A model generated the notes under the pieces. That model did no database searches and had not been told where the DNA came from. It saw nothing but the letters and a program-made list of their open reading frames with translations. A program made the position numbers and the translations under genes. A DNA stretch of 64,000 bases from Phanerochaete sordida. Lineage: Eukaryota > Basidiomycota > Agaricomycetes > Polyporales > Phanerochaetaceae. The stretch is from assembly GCA_019973155.2 (NCBI GenBank), contig BPQB01000018.1, forward strand, positions 124,001 to 188,000, in the 5' to 3' direction. Position 1 is the first letter of the stretch. The number at the start of each line of letters is the position of its first letter. Shown here piece after piece: positions 45,891 to 58,289 of the stretch.

Positions 45891-46808
45891 ATGTCCACGA
45901 TCTCGCTCGACGAGGAGGCGCGCCTCTACAGCACGAACGCGGAGCGCGAGCGGTACGAGAGCCTCGCGACGCTCTTCGGCATCGTCGTCGCGCTCGACTA
46001 CCTCGAGCGCGCGTACGTGCGCGACTCCGTCACCGCGGCAGAGTGAGTGCGGCATCTGTCGGGCGCGAAAGGGTGCTGAGCACGGCGTCAAGAGGTATTC
46101 TCCGGCGTGCACGCGGCTGCTGTCGCAGTACATGACGATGCTCAAGCTTGTGGGATCCGACGTGCCGTCGATCGAGGAGTTCATGAGCCGGTATCGGGTA
46201 CGCAGCTATTGGGCTCTGGTACAGCATGAAGGGACACTGACGACACTGCTGTACCTCAGATGGATTGCCCGGCCGCACTACATAGGCTGAAAGTTGGTGT
46301 GCCGGCGACTGTTGAGCACTCGAGCGAAGCAGGCCCAGAGACGGGCAAATGGATTGCGGAAACCACACAGGTGTGTCCTGGTCCCCTATCCCATGTGGCC
46401 GTCCTGACAAGAGCCTCCCTTTCGCAGGGCTTTATCACATTCATGGACGCTTTGAAGTTGAACATGCGAGCAAAAGACCAGCTACATCCCATATTGCAGG
46501 AACTTGTCACTGGATACGCGCGCTTCAAGGGTAGCAAAGACTGGGAGGGTCGGAGCAAACTTGTGGCATGGTGAGTCCACTGATTCGTACCATAGCGCGT
46601 CTTTCTGACCATGTTGCTCTCAGGCTAATCACGCTGAACGGCATGAAAGCATCAGAAGAGCTTACGAATGAGCAAATACGACAGGTCTGTCGCGGATAAA
46701 TCCTGAACGACATCCGCAGCTCAACCTCTTTCCCAGTTATCATTCGACATTGAACATGCCTACAACGAGTTCTTCCGGAGTCTGAGCGGCAAGGATAGCA
46801 GCTCATGA
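45891..46808 (+). CDS. VPS28: ESCRT-I subunit VPS28
   Basis: Part of the ESCRT-I complex on endosomes; its C-terminal domain contacts ESCRT-II and it sorts ubiquitinated cargo into multivesicular bodies. Six exons with all phases matched: 45891-46042, 46095-46197, 46260-46370, 46428-46570, 46624-46684 and 46737-46808, giving 213 residues. The N-terminal core has LYSTNAERERYESLATLF, LDYLERAYVRDSV and EYSPACTRLLSQY. The linker ends ETGKWIAETTQGFITFMDAL. The C-terminal four-helix domain has DQLHPILQELVTGYARF, LVAWLITLNGMKASEEL and LSFDIEHAYNEFFRSL. Length and blocks are those of fungal VPS28. Confidence 0.95.
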
Positions 46809-47059
46809 CGAAGCCGCTGAACATAAACGCCTAGCTGTACACTAATGCACGGATTGCGGATGTACAATGTCACTATTTACAGGATATGCTGGCTATATGC
46901 GCCGCCCTATGCTGCGGAGTCCAGAGAGAGACCGACATGGCCCTTTTCACGCCTGTGGTTGCCATAACGGGCGACTTCCTCGACGTTGTTCACCGATTGG
47001 GATACCGAATGACAGGCGATGACTTCATACCACTGGCTGTCTGGCAGTGACAGCCCAGG

Positions 47060-48269
47060 ATGCCCGTCCACCCACCTTCACTTTGCCCCACGACGACCAT
47101 GGACCGCACTATCGTCTTCAACTGGCATGGCATCTCCAAGGCGAGCCCACCTCCGGTGCACATCCGGGATACGCTTACGCTCGTCTACAGCGCCAGAGGA
47201 TCCTGCTGTGTTTCGCGCCACCTGGAGACAAGATCGAGCTGGGGCCAGAACGGAATCACATCGTTTGGTGCGTGGCAGTGTGCGCGTGTCGAGGTGATGG
47301 GCTGACCTAGCAAGGCCCTGCACAGGAAGGTCGTAGACGTGGAAAGATGTACGCTCTCAAACCTTCCTATCTCGCAGAGGTCGATAAACCGCTGTCGCAG
47401 ACGGCTCCGCGTCAGTCTTCTTCACAGGCCGCATGGCGTGTGGACAGACGTCGCTGTGTCCCGGAGGCCGCGTCAGAGGGTCGCACTGGATAGACATCGA
47501 GGTGCGCACGCATACACCCACGCCCGCCCCCCGCTCACCCCGCCCAGCGCGGCGAGTCCGCCGACCTCACCGACGCGCCCTCCGCGGCGACGCCGGGGCC
47601 CGGCGTGTGGACGAAGGCCTCCGTGCGCAACATCGACGACCCGTGCATGCACATCCACAACGGGACGCGCGCGGCGCAGACCCTCGTCCTCGGTGCGTGC
47701 GCGCCGGCCCGTCCTCGCTGGCAGCGCTGACGGGCGCGCGCAGGCACCGTCAGGCCCATCGGGCCCTACGCGATCCGGCTCTTCGAGCCGACGTTCTGCT
47801 GGACGGGCGTCCGGTGCGTCGTGCCCTGCCTGTGTCCCGCGCGGCCCTGACAGGCGCGGTGTCGTCCCCGCAGCCCGAAGCAGACCGTCAACGCGAAGTT
47901 CGATGCGCACCTCTGCGCGGTGATCCTGGACGGCGACAAGGTCTACGAAGGTGAGGCTTTCAACACGGGCTGCTGCAGAGTGAGCGTGGTCGTGTTGGGC
48001 TAACCTGGCCGTGCTGCGCAGAAAGCGAGATGATCACTGCGGCGATCCCGCCGGAGTGCGTCTTCTGGCGCCAGAACGTCAACAAGCTGCCAGGTACGTC
48101 TGTCGGTGCCTGCACCGTCTCCCCAAGACGTCGCTGAACAGCACCCGCCAGCCGTCAGCTATTTCGAGTTCCTGATGACAGACGAGGTGCGCCATATCCC
48201 CGCCGGGCATGCGCACGTGGACACCGCTGACGTTCCCGCCAGGGCTTCGTGATGCGGAAGGAAGAGTAG
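47060..48269 (+). CDS. Conserved-looking protein of unknown family
   Basis: The 3' half is firmly built from phase-matched exons: 47401-47501, 47548-47692, 47744-47813, 47874-47950, 48022-48093, 48152-48186 and 48243-48269. They encode DGSASVFFTGRMACGQ, GSHWIDIERGESADLTD, ASVRNIDDPCMHIHNGT, TVRPIGPYAIRLFEP, NAKFDAHLCAVILDGDKVYE, ITAAIPPECVFWRQNVNKLP, AVSYFEFLMTDE and GFVMRKEE. The first exon is less sure: a frame from ATG 47060 (or 47099, MDRTIVFNWHGISKASPPP) ending near 47273 with donor GTGCGT would join in phase to 47401. No domain, signal peptide or membrane segment is recognised. Seven conserved splice phases in a row make a real gene very likely. Confidence 0.7.
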
Positions 48270-49182
48270 CACGGACGCAGCAGAGGCACAGCGTGGCCCC
48301 GCCCGCCCCAAGCTCCGGGACCCATGCGCGCCGCCAGCGTGCAACAGCGAAATGAAACAACGCTGCCCAGCAGATCAGGCACCGATCCCCGCGCAGGGCG
48401 CGCGCGCCCCCGTGCGCGCGTGCGCCGTTGTGTGTCCGTATGTGTCCACCCGCGCGGGCGTGCGCGCGCAGCCGCTGCCGCGCCCCGCCGTGCCGCGCCA
48501 TCAGCCGGCGACTCAGGAGGCAGGGCCCGCCGCGCCCCGAGCCTCGGGCACCGCGCGACGCGCGAGCGCGTGATAGCCTGTGCCCGGTGTCCCAGCGACC
48601 AAGTACCCGGTCGCCCGCGCGCCGTGCCTGGGGCCGCCTCGCCCTGCCGCGCGCGGGCGTCCCGCTGTGGGGAAGCCACGGGCCCACGCGTGCGCCCCCT
48701 GGGCCCGTGTCGATCTCTACAGGAGCTCGCGCGATCGCGCGCGCTGCCTGGGCTGGCGGCGCCCCGTCGCGATGACGTGCGCAGTGACGTCCGCGGGGGC
48801 TTTGCGCGGTGCCTTGTGCGCACCGGGAGCGTTGACAGCGTCGTGGCGGTTCGACGGCGATAGCGCGACGCAGAACGGGCTGTGCGGTGCGGGCGGCGCC
48901 CATAAGGCGCGCACGACGATCAGACGGAAGCGTGTGAGGATAACGAGAGGGTCCGTGGCGAGAGCAACCACTGCCTGATCTAGATTACGTCGGGAGCGAG
49001 CTGCACAAGACCGCGGCACTGGTTCCCGAGCCGGAGAGATAAAAAATGCCAGAAAAATGCGACGAAAGCAAGAGATACTACACAGGGGGGCGACGTTTCC
49101 CACAGTCCGTCCCTCGCTCGCGCCACCGCTCGCCATCACGTCGCCATCGGCTTGCGATCCTGCCAGAGCCGCACGGGCGCGG
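48270..49182. other. Very GC-rich intergenic region
   Basis: 913 bp between convergent genes, with CpG-dense runs such as gcgcgcgcccccgtgcgcgcg near 48398. Long open frames occur on both strands only because stops are rare at this composition. No domain and no splice structure seen. Confidence 0.5.
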
Positions 49183-52100
49183 TTACATGGGCCCGGTCGG
49201 CGGCGCCGAGTTGTACGGCTCGTGCTGGTAGTGCGCCGCCGCGGGCTGCGCGCCGTGCTGCGCCTGGTTCATGCGCGCGAAGAAGCTGTCCCACGAGCCT
49301 GCAGCGCGCCACGCGCCCAAAAAAACACACACACAAAAAACAAAACGGACATGCTCAGCGCTCGCAAAAACCGTGAGAGCAAGACGGCACACGCACCCCA
49401 GTCGAAGATCGTCGCGGGCATGCCCTCGAGGAAGCCCGTGTCCGCGAGCGCGAGCTGCTCGAGCGCGTTCGCGCCCGGCGCCTGGTCGAGCAGGTTGATG
49501 ACCTGCACGTGCCCCGGCGGGATCGCGGGCGCGGCGGGCCCGCCCGCGCCCTGCGCGCCGCCCGCGAAGCCGTTGTTCATCGCGGGGTTCACGTTCGGGT
49601 AGTTCGCGCCGACGAGCGGCGCGTAGTTCACCATCTGCGCGTGGTGCGTCGGCGAGTGCGGCTGCTGTTGTTGCTGTTGTTGTTGGGCGTGGGGCTGCTG
49701 GTGCGCGCCGTCTGCCCAGGCGGAAGCGTTCGGTCGCGGGGGAGCATGCGAGAGCGGCGGGGCCTCACCTTGCGCGTCCTCGTGGACGATCGTGCCGGCG
49801 GGGAGGTGCTTGATGTCCTGCGGCGTGCGCGCGACGAAGACGCCGCCGCCGGGGCGCGTCGGGTCCTTGCGGAAGACGAGCCCGCCGAGCGGCGGGTTCA
49901 CCGTGACGCCGCTCGTCGGGTTCAGCGCGGGCGCCTCCGGGTTCAGCGGGTGCAGCGTCGACTCGTACAGGAGCGTGATGATCTCCGCGGTCTGCGAAAC
50001 GAGAGGGGGGCGTCAGCACGGCGCACACGCGGGCGGCGGCGGGACGGGACGCGCCTTGCGTCGCGCGGACATGTGGTCGGACGAGATCGCCGCCTCCCAG
50101 CGCCGGATGCAGTCGCGGAGCTTCTTGAGCTTGTTCTGCGCCTCCTCGTCCTGGCGGCGCGCGAAGGTGTGGTACTGCAACGGGGCGGCCGTAAGCGTCT
50201 CAGGCACGGAGCGGGGGATCGCCGCGCGCGGCGGGGGCGTACCTGGACCAGCGCACACGACGTCGCACAGTACGCGACGAGGAGCCACACGTCGTACATG
50301 CGCTCGTTCTGCTCGAGCCAGTCGATCGCGTCGCCCGTGAGCCGCACGAGCTCCGTCCACTTCTCGACGGTGAGCGCGAACTTGAGGTGCTCGGGGCAGG
50401 TGTACGAGATGCGCATGAACACGCGCCAGAAGAGCATGTTCACACACGAGTACAGCATGTGCAGCAGGCCTGGAGCGGCGGCGGTCAGCGCGCGGTGCTG
50501 CCGCGCCGGGCGCACGCTCGGCACGGGTGCGTGCCGCCGGCTGCCGCGGCAGGGGCGAGAAGTGCGCACCTGCGTTCCGGGGGGTCTGGGGGCCGCGAAA
50601 CTGCAGCTCTTCCGGGAGCGCCGCCCGCCAGCCCTCGAGATCGGTTAGGATGCCCTGCAGCGCTTCATCCGTCGTTACGCTCAGGCCGGCCGGGCTGCCG
50701 AACACGGTGCCGGCGGTCAGCATATAAAGGCCCACAGGGGCGAGCGCACGCACGTATAGATGTTCTTCATCACCCGCCCCAGGATCAGGCTCAGGCGTGC
50801 GAGGTAGTCCAGGTACAGGTCCGTCGCGTCCCCCGACGACGGCAGGCGCGCGTCGCAGTCGTTGACGTCGATCATCGACGGGTGTCCGTAGGTGACGCCC
50901 ACCCTGGAGGCCAGCGCGGCACGCTCAGCGGGGGTCTTGCGGGGACAAGGTGAGTACTCACCATCGATCGAGAATGACACAGATGACCCACAGACGTCGT
51001 CTGAGCTCGATGTTCTGCTTGACGGCCTCCGCACGGTGCAGGCCGAGGTCCTGCGCCTGCCATTCAACGCGGGCCCGGTCAGAACCCGCCAAGCGAACGC
51101 GAGGGCACCGGCAACGCTCACCATGCGAATCGCGCAGCCGAGCCGGACCCAGAGCGCCGAAAGCGCGTGTGGCGCATATTGCGAGTGGCAGTCGCCGCAC
51201 ATGGCGAGGATCAGCAGCGCCTGGAGGTTCACGATGGACGCCGTGGAGAGCACGTCCTCCTGCTTGATCAGGCTGTTCACCGCGTACCGGAACTTGTCAA
51301 ACGTCGCCTGCGGGACGTCGCGGCGCGCCGCGGCGACGAGGCAGATCGCGTACAGCAGCACCGGCTGCGGCGGGCTGTTTGCGAGGAACTCTTCCCGCGT
51401 GATCACGGGCAGCAGGGGCGCGATCTCCGTGAAGTACGCGTTGAGCAGCTTCTCAACGACGTCCCGCTCGATCGACGGGTCAATGGGCTTCGGGTGCGCG
51501 AGCTGCATCTCGCCCGGCTGCGGCTCGTGCACCTGCAGGACGCCGTCGCTGGCGGTGCTCACGTCCCACGAATGGTGGTACCGCATGTCGTAGCTTTCGT
51601 ACGTGCGCGACGAGATCATCGCCGAGGAGTGTAGCAGGTACGCAGGCGACGTCGGCCCTGAATCATCTCATGAGTTTGGGGTGCTCACAGTGACAGACGC
51701 CACTCACCAAAGACCCGGACCTCTGAGCTGCGGCCGCCGTCGGTCGTAGGGGACTGCACGGCGGTCACCTCGACGCGCGACTTCTCCTTCTCCTCCTCTT
51801 CTTGCTTCAACGCCTCTAGCTTCTGCTTCCTGAAGCGCGTCTCGGTGATGGGTAGGAAGAAGGTACAATCGAAGCCGTATTGTTTACAGTGCTGACACTC
51901 AGGTGGATCGGTGTCTGTCAGCACGTCACATCTGCAACATCATTGCAGGGTTCAGCAAGCCCCGTCGAAAGCGCGCGAATACCGGCGTGGACAGACAAGA
52001 GACACGCGGGGGGACCAAGGGGGAAGGCTGGGGCGGCGGGATCGGTTTGCCTTGTGGAAACGAAGAAGCGCGACACGAACCTGATCTTTCGACTTCTACA

Positions 52101-52987
52101 GCTATCACAAGCACGCTGAGTCTTTGTCCGTTTTTTGCTCTCCGCCGCCGCCGCCGCACTGGCCGACCCTCCGCGCGGTGCGTCGCCGGACGAATCTGTG
52201 GGGGGCGAGTGCGTTAGCCGTACCGCATCGCGTGGGTACTCGGGCAGCGTGTACTTCCTTTTTCGCTTGCCTGTCGACGGGGCGGGCGTCGGCGGCGTCG
52301 AGGGGTCGGCCTGCGCCTGGGACGACGGGTGTGGGTGCTCGGCGTGCGCGCTTGGGCCCGGCGCGGTGCCGTACATGACCACGCTCGGCGGTGGAGCAGG
52401 GTAGTGCGGGTACGACGGGTATGCGTGCCCGTAGGCGGGGTGTTGCATGGGGTACGGGTAGGTCGTGGCGCCAGGTATGCCTGGGCCCATGTGGGAGCTC
52501 TGGCCGTTGTGGGGCGAGCCAGCGGACGCGGAGGGTTGGTGGAACGGCGAGGGCGAGGACTGGTACGGATGGCCGTTCATGGCATAGCCTGGGTGCAGGA
52601 CGTAGGACTGTCCGTGCACGGTGTAGGCGGGGAGGTGGTCGCCAAAGCGAGGCGAGGCGTCGGACTGCGGCTGTTCCCTGACGTTGGAGATGCGAGCTGG
52701 GAGAAAACAAGAGATGTGTCAGGCTGGAGCTGTGCGTGTGATGGACGGAGAGATGGACGGAATGGGGAGGGAAAGAGAGACGGACCGTGATCGACGATGT
52801 GGGTGGGCGTGGACTCTCTGGGAGCGTGGACGGGTTTGTCCCCCGGTTTTGTTCTGGCCTTTCTGGGTTTCTTTGGTTGAGCCGGGGGATGGGAAGCGGT
52901 GCGGGAGTCGTTGCGGGAAGATTGCTTGGGCGGCTGCGAGGCACGGTCAGATGGAACGTTGTCGGTCGCGGGCGGATGGTTGCTCAT
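49183..52987 (-). CDS. Zn2Cys6 transcription factor with fungal-specific TF domain
   Basis: A nuclear DNA-binding regulator. Eleven exons with matched phases: 52987-52786, 52696-52081, 51931-51708, 51657-51122, 51056-50962, 50903-50754, 50694-50570, 50469-50243, 50174-50055, 49991-49397 and 49298-49183, giving about 1001 residues. The binuclear cluster RACDSCRSRKIRC...C has Cys264, 267, 274, 285, 288 and 295 (C-X2-C-X6-C-X10-C-X2-C-X6-C), followed by basic FRKQKLEALKQEEEEKEK, probably the start of a coiled coil. The fungal_trans region spans roughly 380-680 (LLNAYFTEIAPLLPVITREE, LWVRLGCAIRMAQDLGLHR, RRRLWVICVILDRW). The tail has an eight-Gln run. A 57-bp in-frame stretch near 49770-49713 (GTGAGG..GGGCAG) may be another intron. 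The target pathway is unknown. Confidence 0.9.
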
Positions 52988-55575
52988 TATGAAAACGGGA
53001 CGGATCGAGGTTTATAAACGAGTGATTTCTGGGATGGCCAATCGGACCGCCGTGGGTAGGATTAGGCGTGCAGGATTTGTTAGCCCTGTGCGAGGCGCGG
53101 AGGATATGGTGTGCGGGCGTACATACAATTCGTATTACGCAGGTGGCAGACGTGGGTGGAGACAGGGGCGCGGGGGCGTGCTGGGCGCGCTGGGGGCGGG
53201 AGGCGGGCGTCGGGGACGTGCCTGGGGGTGCTGGGGGACGTTGCCCGCGGTGGTGGAGGCCCGGCAGCGAACTCTGTGTGGAGGAGGGGACGAAAGCCGA
53301 CGACGGCAGGAGAGGGCAAGCATGCAATAATTGAACTCTGGCAGTGGGATGCCGCGCGTGCCGGCGCAGAATTGGGACTCCGCAGAGGCCAGTTGACAAG
53401 GGGGATTTGAAACTCAGCGATAAAGTTGAGCGATCGGTGATTGCGATCCCCGCATGCTCGTCATGGCCCGCTTGTTCTTACTCATGAATCACGTCTGCGC
53501 TCTTGGCCGCCCTCGACGTTGGCGTTCTCACACCCGGTCCTCGAGCTTTCCGAGGCCTGCTCGCACCTTCGCACCCCCCACGCGGCCCTCTCTCGGGCCC
53601 TCGCCCGCCGCCCGCCGCCCGCAGATCCCTCGCCGTCCCTGGTGCGCGCGTCATCCCACCCGCCACGTGGCCGCATTTTCAGGGGTCAAACGTACCGGGC
53701 GGCATCAGCATTCCGCATCCGAATCCAAACAACCACCGCTACCTCGGGCGCCTGCCCTGGCCCATTGCCTCCGAGCGCCGCGACGCTCAGACTGCCCTTC
53801 GCCTCCGTCCCGCGCGCCGTCGCCCACCGCGCCCGCGTTCGCAGCCTCGCTCCCTCGGCACCCGCTCCCCGAGCGCATCTGCCCGCCGTGCCTGGCAAGC
53901 GGTGCGTGCCTGGGAGCCCCCACCACACCCGGCGCCCTGATTCTCGCAAAGCCTAATCGCCCGTATCAATCAACGAGCCTGCTGCGGACGCGTAGCACGC
54001 CCGCCGCGCGTTCCATATCGAACACAAGGGCACGCCGTCCTCATAAACGGATCAGTCATATCGCCCCCCGTCCCTGCACGCCCCCCGATCCGGTGCGGCC
54101 ACATGTCGCCCCGCTTGCACCCCATTTTCCACCCCCAGCGCGCGCGCACCGTCGCTCCCAGGCCCGTGCCCGAGTAGCGGCTGCCCATTAAATGGCGAAC
54201 CTCCTCGCCGCGGACGGGACCGACCGCACGCGCGCACATCGCGGGCCCGCGTCCGCTGCGTCCGCCTCGCCCGCCGCGCAGGACGCGTCCGTGCGCCCCT
54301 CGGACGGGCATGAACGCTCTCGCCGCGCGCACCACCGACGCGACCGTTCTCCCGGCCAGCGTGCTGCGCGCGCCGCGCCCTGGGTGCCGCAGACGTTCAC
54401 ACAGGGCGCGCTGCGACCGCGCATCGCTGTGGTGCCCGTCGGCGGGACGCAGCGCCCCAGAGCTCGCCGTTCTACGCGCCATGCCAGCAATCAGCGCGGG
54501 CACGTTCGTGTGCCCGCTGCGGCGGCGGCGCCCGCCCGGTGCGCCTACCTCAACGTTTGCCTGGACGTTGCCCAAGCTCACTACCCCGGGCGCGAGCCGC
54601 CACAGCGTCCGCCTAAGCCGCTGTGTCTAGCGACGCCCGCCCCGTACGCCCGCGAGCCGCCGCCCGCAGACGGCGCGCATCCCGCCTCCGAGCCCCCGTA
54701 CCATGCCTCGGAACGAACGGGCCCCCGCCGGTTCCACCACTATCTCTGCGCAGCGCGCGTCGCCGCGGTGGGTGGCGCCGCCCGTCTGCTGGCTTGCGGC
54801 GGAGTCGGCGTGAGGCACACGCTGCGTCATGCCCGGCGCGCGTCGCTGTCAGCATACGTGACGGCGGCGGCGCTGGTGCGCCAGCGGTGGCGGCGCTGGT
54901 GCACTGTAGTGGTGAGGATCCGTGGCTGGCGGGGCTGGCGGGCGGCGCGGGGCTCGTGTCCCGGGTCGGTCGCTTTGTCTGCGAGCGATGGGGTGTCTCG
55001 TCGGTGCTGTGGCAGGCCGCGGGACGGCTAAGGCAATCGCTGCGTCCCAGCATTCTACAGTCCGTTTCCTGATTTCCTTGCATGGATGGGCCAGGGCCTG
55101 CGTGCAAGATGCTGCACAGGTAGTGCGTTCATGCACATGTGCCCAGCACGAGAGCCAGGAAACCAAATAACAGGCTGCCGCCGCGCTTTTGCGCAAGCCT
55201 GCCGCGGACACACACGTCCCGCGGCGGCGGCGCTGCGAGGCCCGGGGCGTTGTGGCTGCGGACTTCTCCGGCCGGCGCGCTGATGCGCCGCGCGCCTCGC
55301 ATAGCCTCCGCCTTCCTTGCGCACACACCTGGAGCAGATGCCGCACGTTGTCCACACGCACACCCACGCCCGGCTGCCACAAATAAGAGATAGATAGATT
55401 CCTCCAGGGTGCGACGGAACAGCGAGTAGCGCAGAGAGACAGATGTAGACAAGTCGACAGAACGGATGCAGAATACGTAGAGACGAAAAATTATACGAGG
55501 AACCGCAGCGAGAACACCCAGTCAAAGAAAGAACGAACAAATTACGGACATAACTTAGATCTCGCGACGCACCCC
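52988..55575. other. Long upstream region of the Zn2Cys6 gene, no supported gene
   Basis: 2.6 kb between two minus-strand genes, very GC-rich from 53.5 to 55.3 kb. Frames of 150-280 codons on both strands (for example plus 53454-54191 and 54192-55031) are Arg/Pro/Ala-rich, overlap one another and show no domain. On the minus strand TTTATAAA (53009-53016) lies very close to the start at 52987. A long regulatory upstream region is common for such regulators. Confidence 0.45.
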
Positions 55576-57928
55576 CTAACCACGCTTCGCGCGCCCCTCC
55601 TCCATCGCGCGCGCGCCCTCCGCGCCCTCCGCGCGCCAGAGCACGCCCGGGTTCACCGCGCGCCGGTCCTCGGCCGCGGGCGCGGCGAACGCGACCCAGG
55701 AGAAGCCCGCGGGCCGGCAGAGCACGTACACCAGGTTGCGCCGCCACGTGCCGTGCGAGAACGGGTTCGGCGGCGCGCCCTCGCCCGGCGCGAGCGAGCG
55801 GTGCGCCGCGTTGCGGATCTGCGGGGCGCGGGGAGAGGGTGCGTCAGTGCGTGTGCGCGCCGTAAGGGGAGGAGGGCGCGCACCTGCTCGATCGTCGTGA
55901 CGTTCAGGAAGAGGAGCTGCGGGAGGCGGTCAGCACGGGCGCACACGCGGCGAGAGGCGCGCGGCGGGGGACGTACGCGGGCGTGGTACGCGAGGAGCGC
56001 GCCGACGGGCCAGACGACGAGGATCGCCATCATGAACGCGACAGCGCTGCCCGTGCCGTCCGGCGTCGCGAGCGCCTGGCGGAAGGAGAGCCCGAAGCGG
56101 GGCGTGGTGAGCAGCGCGAGGTGGATCGCGGCGGTGCAGATGACGAGAATCAGGGTGAGGACCTGCGCGCGCGGTCAGCGATTGCGCCCCCGCGGCGGTG
56201 GGAAGGAGCTTACGGCGGTGAAGAGGAAGCAGAAGAAGGTGGTGTAGTTGCGGCGCCCGACGCAGTTGTTCACCCACTGGCAGTGGTGGTCGCAGCCGTC
56301 CACGCAGTTGTCGCACTGCACGCGGTGAGTCGCCGCTCCCGCGCGACGAGAAAGGGGGGCGCACCATTTTGCAATGACTCGAGCGTGGCGGCCGGTACGT
56401 CCGACAGGTGGGACAATACTTGACACGCACCCTAGATGGCGGGCGTGCGGTGAGAGTGCGATCCACGCTCGCTGGGTCAGGCACACTTACACTCCATTGC
56501 GAACCTTCAAATCTCGGGGCAATGGTTGGCGCAGGCTCTCCTCGGAGCCTGTGCTCGACGTGGGCGGATCAGGGTCCAGGTTCCTTGGTAGAATCCCGGG
56601 GTCTCGGAAGGCCTGCAAAAGGTTCAGCATCGGAGCCGCAGCAGGCGGGCGACGCAACTGACCGTAGCGAGCATGCTCGAGATGGTCAACAGGCACATGT
56701 ACGCTCCCACGCCCGCAACCGCGGGGCTTTCATTTAGCCACCACCAGACACACGTCGTGCTGAACCACACCCCGGTTATGCCGAGCACGACCGTCAGCGA
56801 GGCGATAAATGCCCAGGGTGTGTCTCCACCGGTGAGTATCCGCCCACCCAGGAAGAAGTGGTTGCGCGAGGGGTGCAACTGATAGTTACGAATCACCTTC
56901 CCGGTTTTCTCATCTATCTTTGGTGTCTCTGCGAGCGGCGGCTTCATATCAGACGGGGGCACAGGATTGAAGGGAAGCTCGTGGAGGGAGGGTGTCGACT
57001 CGCGGTTGGGGCTCGACGTCGTCTTGTACCGAGACAGCGGGGACATCGGTGAGTGCTCGTCATCATGCGGGGCGGTCAGATCGAAGGTCATATGCCCGGG
57101 ACCAGACGGTGTGATCGGCGAGGCCTGGCGCGAGCGCGGCATGCAGTTCGTCGGGGACTCTGCGCCATTTGACGACGGGGGCCCGTTGGCGAGGACCGGC
57201 GACGGCCGCTTCCCGCCCTCGAAGCTGAGCCCGCGTTTGAAGAGCTTCTCGAAACTGCCCCGCACCTTCTGCGTCGCGCTCAGGTTGCTCTCGCTCCGTC
57301 CGTACGGCCCCAGCGACAGCCCGGACGGGCGGGACGTGACGGTCGAGTTCCGCGGGCGCGCCCCGATGGGGAGCAGCGGCTCGCGGCTGTGCTTCGCGGA
57401 CTTGGGCGAGCGCGGCGGCGTGCGCACAGAGCCGTGGTTCAGGTCTTCAGTGGACGAGAGCCCGAGGCTCTCGGTGTCCGTCTCCTGCCGCGTGAAGGGC
57501 GCTATGTGCACCGGCACGGCGGGGTGCACGTCGGACGAGATGATGGACCCCGGACTGGACGGGCGCACCCAGGGTGTCGGCGAGGCGGACCCGTGGTTCG
57601 GTCGCTGGGGGTGGAAGAAGCCGGCGGACGGCTGGATGCCCGTCCCGCCGGCTGGGGCGCCGCCCGTCCAGGGCTGGAAGAGCGGGAGCGACGGTGGGGA
57701 GGAGAAGAGCTCGCCTGTCGCGGAGGAGGCATTCTGGGTGCGGGAGCGCGAGGACGCGATGGAGCCCGAGCGGGTGTGCAGCGAGGCGTCGGCGTTGCTC
57801 CCGCTGCGTGTTCGACTTTGGTTCTGGAGGCGTTGTATAGCAGGGTTGGTGGTGGAGGGACTGGGCGAGAACGGTAGCTGTGTTGCGATTCTCTGCGAGT
57901 TGGACGGTAAAGAGTGTGGTGTCGCCAT
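55576..57928 (-). CDS. ERF2: DHHC palmitoyltransferase, ERF2 type
   Basis: Adds palmitate to cysteines of Ras-type and other proteins at ER/Golgi membranes. Seven exons with matched phases: 57928-56663, 56612-56491, 56431-56365, 56315-56214, 56162-55977, 55916-55884 and 55818-55576, giving 672 residues. Residues 1-370 are Ser/Pro-rich and disordered. KVIRNYQLHPSRNHFFLGGR and two TMs follow (FIASLTVVLGITGVWFSTT; then a helix ending LLTISSMLATA). The cytosolic CRD runs from VRVKYCPTCRTYRPPRSSHC to CDHHCQWVNNCVGRRNY, with the DHHC at Asp494-Cys497. Two more TMs (LTLILVICTAAIHLALL, FMMAILVVWPVGALLAY) and the TTxE-type motif NVTTIEQIRNAAH precede the C-terminus. The FRDPGILPRNLDPDPP block matches ERF2. 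The N-terminal extension is longer than in yeast. Confidence 0.92.
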
Positions 57929-58289
57929 GTGTGCTGCTGATCAAGTGCGAGAGGTAGGTCGAAGAATGTACAGGGTCAAAAGGAGGGGAGCCCGCCGTCC
58001 ATGCAAAGAGACAGATGTCTCGGACAATGCTGCACCCATGAGGCGTGTTGTGAGCCTACGCGAGCGGGGACGGAGATGGCAACCACGCACCTGCCAACGA
58101 GGATACCGTCTACGAGCCGAGAGGAGACACCGAGGCCAGCGAGCGCTGCGAGAGGGTGCGCGACCGACGGGCGGTGGAGGAGACGTGAGCCCACCAAAGG
58201 GCGTCCCATCAACCGGCCTCGACCTCGGCACCGTGGGAACACACTCAGACGCCCATTGCGGTGAAAGGCGCAGGCGCAGGCGCACAATA

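Noticed and set aside
48079..48903. 275-codon minus-strand frame in CpG-dense DNA
   Set aside because: It overlaps phase-confirmed exons of the plus-strand gene and consists of Arg/Ala/Gly repeats.
53454..55031. Two adjacent long plus-strand frames that could be read as a gene pair
   Set aside because: Arg/Pro/Ala-rich with equally long frames opposite, no domain and no introns, unlike every supported gene here.
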